This document shows positions 22,264 to 26,641 of a DNA stretch of 26,641 nt, one piece after another. Under the pieces are notes generated by a model. That model saw only the letters and a program-made list of their open reading frames with translations, had not been told where the DNA came from and made no database searches. Source of the stretch: Stigonema ocellatum SAG 48.90 = DSM 106950 (GTDB lineage Bacteria; Cyanobacteriota; Cyanobacteriia; Cyanobacteriales; Nostocaceae). The stretch's first letter is position 1; each line of letters opens with the position of its first letter. The stretch covers positions 1-26,641 of the forward strand of contig JADQBA010000123.1 of NCBI GenBank assembly GCA_016903675.1, read 5' to 3'. Both the position numbers and the translations under genes were made by a program.

Positions 22264-23352
22264 CTAAGCCATTTGCACTGCTTGGATCTGGTTTAACTTA
22301 CCAGGAGCAAATGCGCCATGTTCAGTAATAATTGCTACAATCAAATCTGCTGGAGTGACATCAAAAGCTGGGTTGTAAAATTCTACACCATCGGGAGTCA
22401 GCATGGTGTCACCAATCTTGTATATTTCCTCTGGGTTACGCTCCTCTATGGGGATTTGGCTGCCATCTGGTAAGGAAAAATCAATGGTAGAAAGGGGAGC
22501 AGCGACAAAGAAAGGAATATTGTGTGCTTTGGCTACGAGTGCTAAACTATACGTGCCTATTTTGTTGGCTGTATCTCCATTGGCAGCAATTCTATCGGCA
22601 CCTACTACGACAGCATGAATTAAATTTTGCTTCATACAATGAGCAGCCATACTGTCAGTAATTACCGTAACCGGGATGCCTTCTTGGACACATTCCCAGG
22701 AAGTAAGTTTTGCGCCTTGCAGCCTTGGGCGGGTTTCGTCAGCAAATACACGGGCTAAGCGTTCTTCTCGAAAAGCAGAACGTACTACACCCAAGGCGGT
22801 GCCGTAACCTGCGGTTGCTAGTGCGCCAGCGTTACAGTGGGTAAGAATGGTTAGTTTTTCTGGGGTAGAGGGTAAGACTGCCAAGCCATTGTCGCCGATC
22901 GCTCGACAGGTTTGCAAATCTTCAGCGTTGATTATTTGGGCAGTTTGTAAGAGGGTTTGTTTGATGTCTTGTACTGTTCCAAAAGTTTCGTAAGCGGTTT
23001 TCATCATTCGTGAAATCGCCCAGAATAAGTTTACTGCTGTGGGACGAGTGGAACGCAACATCTCAGCCACTGTCTCTAAATGATATAAAAACTTACCAGT
23101 ATCATTTGTCTCAATTTCCCTTGCGCCAAGATACATACCATATGCCGCCGCCACACCAATTGCTGGTGCACCTCTGACAATCATGGTTTTAATCGCCTGC
23201 GCCATATCTTCGCTGCGATGAATTTCCACAAATCCATACTCGCCTGGTAAGCGGGTTTGGTCAATGAGTAACACGGAGTTGTTGTGCCAAATAACGGGAT
23301 ATACGTGGTTTATGGGTGAGTTCATTGAAATAATGGTTTCGATATTTTGCAT
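22264..23352 (-). CDS. mtnA: S-methyl-5-thioribose-1-phosphate isomerase
   Basis: The enzyme isomerises methylthioribose-1-phosphate to methylthioribulose-1-phosphate in the methionine salvage pathway that recycles methylthioadenosine. Family motifs: MIVRGAPAIGVAAAYGMYLG, the active-site Cys in LTHCNAGALATAGYGTALGV, ADETRPRLQGAKLT, and the catalytic Asp in VVVGADRIAANGDTANKIGT. The C-terminal EIYKIGDTMLTPDGVEFYNP also fits. The start is set at ATG 23352 (362 residues); MNSPINHVYPVIW at 23325 is equally likely. The frame stays open to 23574, but that extension encodes repeat sequence and is not part of the protein. No other salvage genes are adjacent. Confidence 0.94.
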   Translation of the reverse strand: MQNIETIISMNSPINHVYPVIWHNNSVLLIDQTRLPGEYGFVEIHRSEDMAQAIKTMIVRGAPAIGVAAAYGMYLGAREIETNDTGKFLYHLETVAEMLRSTRPTAVNLFWAISRMMKTAYETFGTVQDIKQTLLQTAQIINAEDLQTCRAIGDNGLAVLPSTPEKLTILTHCNAGALATAGYGTALGVVRSAFREERLARVFADETRPRLQGAKLTSWECVQEGIPVTVITDSMAAHCMKQNLIHAVVVGADRIAANGDTANKIGTYSLALVAKAHNIPFFVAAPLSTIDFSLPDGSQIPIEERNPEEIYKIGDTMLTPDGVEFYNPAFDVTPADLIVAIITEHGAFAPGKLNQIQAVQMA

Positions 23353-23401
23353 AATACATACAACTTTAAATATAGCGGCAAGTGTCGCGAACGCAAAGTC
23401 G

Positions 23402-23452
23402 GTTTGTAGTAGCGCAGAGGGTGCCGATTTAACCGCGATACTACTAGGACCA
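23402..23452. repeat. Degenerate copy of the GTTTGTAGTAGCG palindrome upstream of mtnA
   Basis: GTTTGTAGTAGCG (23402-23414) is followed about 25 bp later by CGATACTACTAGG, forming a weak inverted repeat. It sits about 50-100 bp before the mtnA start and shares its left word with copies at 18125 and 23641. Confidence 0.45.
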
Positions 23453-23507
23453 GCCCAATCATCGGTGGGTAAAAAATTGGGAAAATTACGTCCAATTTTC
23501 GACATTT

Positions 23508-23580
23508 CTTCTTCGTGTTCTTTGCGTCTTCGCGGTTTAAAAATCTTTTTGAACCACGAAGACGCGAAGGACACGAAGAA
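23508..23580. repeat. 29-bp inverted repeat (CTTCGTGTTCTTTGCGTCTTCG type)
   Basis: The arms at 23508-23536 and 23552-23580 match at 26 of 29 positions, with a 15-nt loop. The same palindrome type (CTTCGTGTCCTTCGCGTCTTCG) is scattered in many bacterial genomes. It lies upstream of mtnA and lengthens its open frame artificially. Confidence 0.8.
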
Positions 23581-23633
23581 AATCTAAGTCTTTCGACTTG
23601 CACCTTGAAAGGGCTAGTCCTAGCTACTACGGA

Positions 23634-23717
23634 CTAATAGTTTGTAGTAGCGCTTCAGCGCAAAAAACCGGGATATAACCGGCGCTGAAGCGCTACTACG
23701 AACCAATGGACTATTAG
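23634..23717. repeat. Perfect 18-bp inverted repeat with outer arms, at the 3' end of dxs
   Basis: GTAGTAGCGCTTCAGCGC (23644-23661) pairs exactly with 23682-23699. Outer arms CTAATAG (23634-23640) and CTATTAG (23711-23717) also pair. The outer right arm overlaps the dxs stop codon region. A transcript of dxs would form this strong hairpin at once after the stop, so it may act as terminator or 3' stabiliser. It belongs to the GTTTGTAGTAG family. Confidence 0.8.
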
Positions 23718-25621
23718 ACGACAGCAGTGAGTTGTTGTTTAAAGAAAGCTTGCAACACTCTTTCAGCTATTTGGGGACTAGTTAAACCTAATTCTGCCTT
23801 AGATTCATTCGGTTCCGCATGGTCTACTAAGACATCAGGTATACCGATCCGTTTGATGGGAACCACGATATCAGCGTCTAACAGTGCTTCTGCTACCGCA
23901 GAACCAAAGCCACCCATGACACAACCTTCTTCTAAAGTGACAACGCGACGAATTTTCTTTGCTAGTGTAAAAATCAATTCCGTATCCAAAGGCTTGGCGA
24001 AACGGGCATTAATCACAGTCGCTTCAATACCATGTTCGCTGAGAATTTCCGCAGCTTGCATAGCTGAGTTTACCATCGTACCATAGCCTACCATTAACAA
24101 GTCATCACCTTGGCGGAGAATTTCTCCTTTGCCAATTTCTAAGGGTTCCCAACCTTCTTCCATTAAAGGAACACCATAGCCGTTACCACGGGAAACACGC
24201 ATGGCAATGGGACCGGAAGTATAGTTAATGCCAGTCACCACCATGCGCTGAAGTTCTGCCTCGTCTTTCGGTGCCATGAGTACCATGTTGGGAATGCAAC
24301 GTAGATAGGCGATGTCGTACATACCTTGGTGAGTTGGACCATCTTGACCGACAATTCCTGCACGATCTAGGCAGAAGAACACGGGCAGGTTTTGGATGCA
24401 CACATCGTGAATGATTTGGTCATAGGCACGTTGCAGGAAGGTAGAGTAAATAGCAGCCACCGGACGCATCCCTTCAGTTGCGAGTCCTGCTGCGAGGGTG
24501 ACAGCGTGTTGTTCAGCAATGCCCACATCAATGTATTGATTGGGTAGCTTTGCCTGTAGTTTGTCTAACCCTGTTCCCGTTGCCATTGCTGCGGTAATCC
24601 CAATAATTTTCGGGTTTTGTTCAGCAAGTTTGACAAGGGTGTGAGCAAAAACTTTGGCGTATTGGGGAGGCTTGGGTTTGTTGGAGGGGATGGCTTTGCC
24701 AGTAGTTAGGTTGAACGGGGATTGAGCATGATAGCCTACTTTGTCTTGTTCGGCAATATCATAGCCTTTGCCTTTTACTGTTGCTACATGTACCAAAACT
24801 GGTCCTGGCATTTGATGTGCCTGTTGGAAGGTGGCAATCAGTTCCTCTAGATTATGCCCATCCACTGGTCCACAGTAGGTAAAGCCGAGTTCTTCAAACA
24901 CTGCCCCCACTTTCGGAACGGCTAAGCGCTTCATACCTTCTTTGATGCGTCCTAATTCTGGGGAAAGAGATTCACCAACAAAGGGAATTTGCTTAAATTG
25001 TTCCTCAAAGTTATCTGTGAGAAACTGCACAGGCGGACTTAGGCGCATTTTGTTCAGGTAGCGGGGAATCGCCCCAACATTGGGAGAAATTGACATCTCG
25101 TTATCGTTGAGGACTACCAGCAGGTTAGTTTTGGGTAAATGTCCAGCATGGTTAATGGCTTCTAATGCCATACCGCCAGTCAGCGCACCATCCCCAATAA
25201 TGGCGACCACTTTAAATTTTTCCCCTTTTATGTCTCGCGCTAAAGCCATACCTAACCCGGCTGAGATACTGGTGGAGGCGTGTCCCGCACCGAAGTGGTC
25301 AAACTTGCTTTCACAACGCTTGAGATAACCAGCAATTCCATCTTTTTGTCGGAGGGTATGGAAGCTACTGTAGCGTCCCGTGATCAGTTTGTGAGGATAG
25401 GCTTGGTGTCCCACATCCCAAATAACTTTATCGCGATCTAAGTCTAATGTCTGGTAAAGCCCTAGTGTCAACTCTACAACACCCAACCCCGGTCCTAGGT
25501 GTCCCCCAGTTGCTGCTACGGTTTGTAGATGCTTGTCTCGAATTTGACGGGCTATCTGTTGCAGTTGCCGGATCGATAAACCGTGTAACTGGTTGGGATG
25601 TGTGATTTCACTCAAGTGCAT
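23714..25621 (-). CDS. dxs: 1-deoxy-D-xylulose-5-phosphate synthase
   Basis: The thiamine-diphosphate enzyme condenses pyruvate and glyceraldehyde-3-phosphate, the first step of the MEP pathway that supplies isoprenoids (carotenoids, phytol, quinones). At 635 residues it is full length. His 41 (GGHLGPGLGVVELT), His 72 (VGHQAYPHK), the ThDP/Mg motif GDGALTGGMALEAINHAG (from 143) with ND at 172-173, and the catalytic Glu in VGIAEQHAVTLAAGLA are all seen. The transketolase C-domain (GMRPVAAIYSTFLQRAYDQI onwards) and the C-terminal EEGCVMGGFGSAVAE complete the fold. ATG 25621 gives the usual start, MHLSEITHPNQLHGLS. The stop runs into a strong palindrome; mtnA follows 361 bp later on the same strand. 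Confidence 0.97.
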   Translation of the reverse strand: MHLSEITHPNQLHGLSIRQLQQIARQIRDKHLQTVAATGGHLGPGLGVVELTLGLYQTLDLDRDKVIWDVGHQAYPHKLITGRYSSFHTLRQKDGIAGYLKRCESKFDHFGAGHASTSISAGLGMALARDIKGEKFKVVAIIGDGALTGGMALEAINHAGHLPKTNLLVVLNDNEMSISPNVGAIPRYLNKMRLSPPVQFLTDNFEEQFKQIPFVGESLSPELGRIKEGMKRLAVPKVGAVFEELGFTYCGPVDGHNLEELIATFQQAHQMPGPVLVHVATVKGKGYDIAEQDKVGYHAQSPFNLTTGKAIPSNKPKPPQYAKVFAHTLVKLAEQNPKIIGITAAMATGTGLDKLQAKLPNQYIDVGIAEQHAVTLAAGLATEGMRPVAAIYSTFLQRAYDQIIHDVCIQNLPVFFCLDRAGIVGQDGPTHQGMYDIAYLRCIPNMVLMAPKDEAELQRMVVTGINYTSGPIAMRVSRGNGYGVPLMEEGWEPLEIGKGEILRQGDDLLMVGYGTMVNSAMQAAEILSEHGIEATVINARFAKPLDTELIFTLAKKIRRVVTLEEGCVMGGFGSAVAEALLDADIVVPIKRIGIPDVLVDHAEPNESKAELGLTSPQIAERVLQAFFKQQLTAVV

Positions 25622-25940
25622 GGTAAATTAGTTGCTCAAATTTTTGTTGGTTTTTGCTAAACTACTACATGTGGAACTTTCCCACAATCTTTTAAGGATG
25701 TTTATTTCATCGGGCTTGAGCCTCTTGACACGGTTACAAGAATGCCACTAAGTAACTTTGTGATGAAATATACAAAGCCTGAGTAAGACTAGTAGCATCA
25801 TCTGTTCAGGCATGATTGGACTCCATAGTGCCCAAAGGCGCTCGAAGTTCAAAACATCAAAGTTTTGAATAACCATACTATAGGGTGTAATGAACACATA
25901 GACATTAACAAATATTTTGCTGCTAACCATCATCCCTAAA
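25622..25940. other. Gene-free stretch upstream of dxs
   Basis: This region must carry the dxs promoter, but no clear -35/-10 pair was fixed. A short minus-strand open frame at 25748-25945 shows no protein family features. No RNA gene was recognised. Confidence 0.4.
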
Positions 25941-26090
25941 CCCAATACCCGTGAATGAAAGCCCTCACCCCTAGCCCCTCTCCCAATTTGGGAGAGGGGT
26001 GCCCTTTCTTGGGCTATCTTGAGGGCAGTAATGACATTGAACTGGCCCTGTCTAATTGCCCTCTAATTCCATTCATTCACGGGTATTGCG
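25941..26090. mobile_element. Probable MITE, about 150 bp, with terminal inverted repeats and target duplication
   Basis: Perfect 17-bp terminal inverted repeats, CAATACCCGTGAATGAA (25943-25959) and its complement (26072-26088), extend to 18 of 19 with the next two bases. The same word CCTAAACC lies directly outside on both sides (25935-25942 and 26091-26098), giving a 6-8 bp target-site duplication. Inside is a strong hairpin, CCCCTCTCCC-AATTT-GGGAGAGGGG (25975-25999). No coding capacity was seen, as expected of a non-autonomous element. Confidence 0.75.
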
Positions 26091-26098
26091 CCTAAACC

Positions 26099-26279
26099 GG
26101 TCAACCCCTACGGGTTCGTCAAAAGTCACCCATTCAAAAGTCATGCCACTCTTCCCTCTGGATCAAAACGAGTCCGACTATCCGCAATCCAGAGTTTAGG
26201 TCTTTGCAGTTTGTTGTCGATGCCTGACGTTTTCTAATCGCCCATTCATCTAATATCAATATAACGTAGTCAAACGTAG
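26099..26279. other. Gene-poor stretch with a short protein-like frame
   Basis: On the minus strand (about 26145-26230) the frame SGIDNKLQRPKLWIADSRTR followed by FDPEGRVA ends in GTGGCATGA. That stop is overlapped by an ATG opening MTFEWVTFDEPVGVDRF, which then runs into the MITE. Both look like remnants of coding sequence but neither is recognised. An 8-bp inverted repeat, CTCTGGAT...ATCCAGAG, lies at about 26174-26205. Confidence 0.3.
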
Positions 26280-26465
26280 TCAATCATTGTCAATCTCCCT
26301 AATAATTCTCTCCATGCATTCACTTGCGCTCAGTCCTGCGTCTATTGACAATGCTAAAAGCTTTTTCCATGCCGTTGGTGTTAGCGACAATGTCCTCCTT
26401 TCTTTTATCTCATCGTAGAATACTGGCTGATTTTTTATTCTCTTTTTTCCTTTTCCTTGTTGCAT
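26280..26465 (-). CDS. Small RHH/CopG-like DNA-binding protein
   Basis: The 61-residue basic protein has a Lys/Arg-rich start (MQQGKGKKRIKN). A segment follows, RRTLSLTPTAWKKLLALSID and AGLSASECMERIIREI, that fits a ribbon-helix-helix pattern: one beta strand then two helices with the LS-x-SE turn. Such proteins act as dimeric repressors, often of their own divergent promoter. It is transcribed away from the gene at 26526. The 60-bp gap contains a near-perfect palindrome (26481-26499) well placed as its operator. Confidence 0.6.
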   Translation of the reverse strand: MQQGKGKKRIKNQPVFYDEIKERRTLSLTPTAWKKLLALSIDAGLSASECMERIIREIDND

Positions 26466-26480
26466 AATGTAGAACTTGTG

Positions 26481-26499
26481 ACTATACTATTAGTATAGT
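26481..26499. promoter_or_regulatory. Palindromic operator candidate in a divergent promoter region
   Basis: ACTATACTATTAGTATAGT has 8-bp complementary arms around a three-base centre. It sits midway between two divergent start codons (26465 minus, 26526 plus) and overlaps TATA-like -10 words on both strands. Binding by the RHH-like neighbour is inferred from position. Confidence 0.55.
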
Positions 26500-26525
26500 T
26501 AGCAAACACCTGAGAGGTCGAACTC

Positions 26526-26641
26526 ATGGCGAGAAAGAAAAAAGTAAAAGGGATAAAAACGGTAACTCGTATTGCCATTGTCGGAACTATTCAACCCAAC
26601 AAGTGGAAGTCCTCTGAACTTGATACTATTGCTGCTCGCCT
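26526..26641 (+). CDS. Unknown basic protein, cut by the window edge
   Basis: Only the first 38 residues are visible: MARKKKVKGIKTVTRIAIVG, then TIQPNKWKSSELDTIAAR. The frame is open to the end, and a GAGAGG lies about eight bases upstream. The Lys-rich start followed by a short hydrophobic strand and a helix would suit a nucleic-acid-binding protein. A transposase- or Cas12/TnpB-like protein is one possibility, but this much sequence cannot decide it. It is divergent from the RHH-like gene, sharing the 26481-26499 palindrome. Confidence 0.6.
   Translation, partial: MARKKKVKGIKTVTRIAIVGTIQPNKWKSSELDTIAAR

Noticed and set aside
23353..23574. N-terminal extension of MtnA
   Set aside because: The open frame is made of palindromic repeat sequence; family members start at the MQNIE or MNSP region.
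25748..25945. 65-residue minus-strand frame upstream of dxs
   Set aside because: No recognisable motif, no ribosome binding site, and it runs to the edge of the MITE.

Overview
The window looks like a chromosomal segment of a filamentous, probably heterocyst-forming cyanobacterium (Nostocales type). The reasons are the many HIP1 octamers (GCGATCGC), short tandemly repeated 7- to 9-bp arrays, two xisH/xisI pairs, a GUN4 protein, and housekeeping proteins (isocitrate dehydrogenase, DXS, MtnA) that read as cyanobacterial. No rRNA, tRNA or CRISPR array was seen.

Layout. (1) 1-4348: a TnpB-type transposon gene with its structured right end, ending about 70 bp before an mgtA-type Mg2+ P-type ATPase. 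(2) 4350-18200: an accessory region dominated by small modules, fragments and repeats. It holds xisI/xisH (minus), a PIN-toxin scrap, a secreted DUF1400+SGNH protein, brnT/brnA, vapB with a vapC cut by an IS630 remnant, a probable TnpB right-end relic without its gene, a small secreted peptide, a decayed small ORF, a possible patatin scrap, a second xisH/xisI (plus) between 76-78-bp direct repeats, an ECF sigma factor, a truncated HTH-receiver-PAS protein, kinase and helicase scraps, an orphan Phd-type antitoxin, TPR and ASCH fragments, a secreted Cys-containing protein, and a relic of a double-glycine RiPP leader. (3) 18214-25621: conserved core genes icd (minus), gun4 (plus), a sugar-type ABC ATPase (plus), mtnA (minus) and dxs (minus), separated by tandem arrays and palindromic repeats. 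(4) 25622-26641: a probable MITE with target-site duplication, then a divergent pair (small RHH-like protein / unknown basic protein cut by the window edge) around a strong palindromic operator candidate.

Functionally, the core genes cover 2-oxoglutarate supply (icd), chlorophyll synthesis control (gun4), solute uptake (ABC ATPase), methionine salvage (mtnA) and isoprenoid precursors (dxs). They are neighbours rather than an operon. The accessory block is a graveyard and nursery of toxin-antitoxin and mobile modules. The most interesting items are the twin XisHI cassettes with identical gene overlap and flanking repeats, the MITE at 25.9-26.1 kb, the divergent regulator/unknown-gene pair at the right edge, and the RiPP-leader relic. 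All assignments come from reading motifs by eye; no database search was done.
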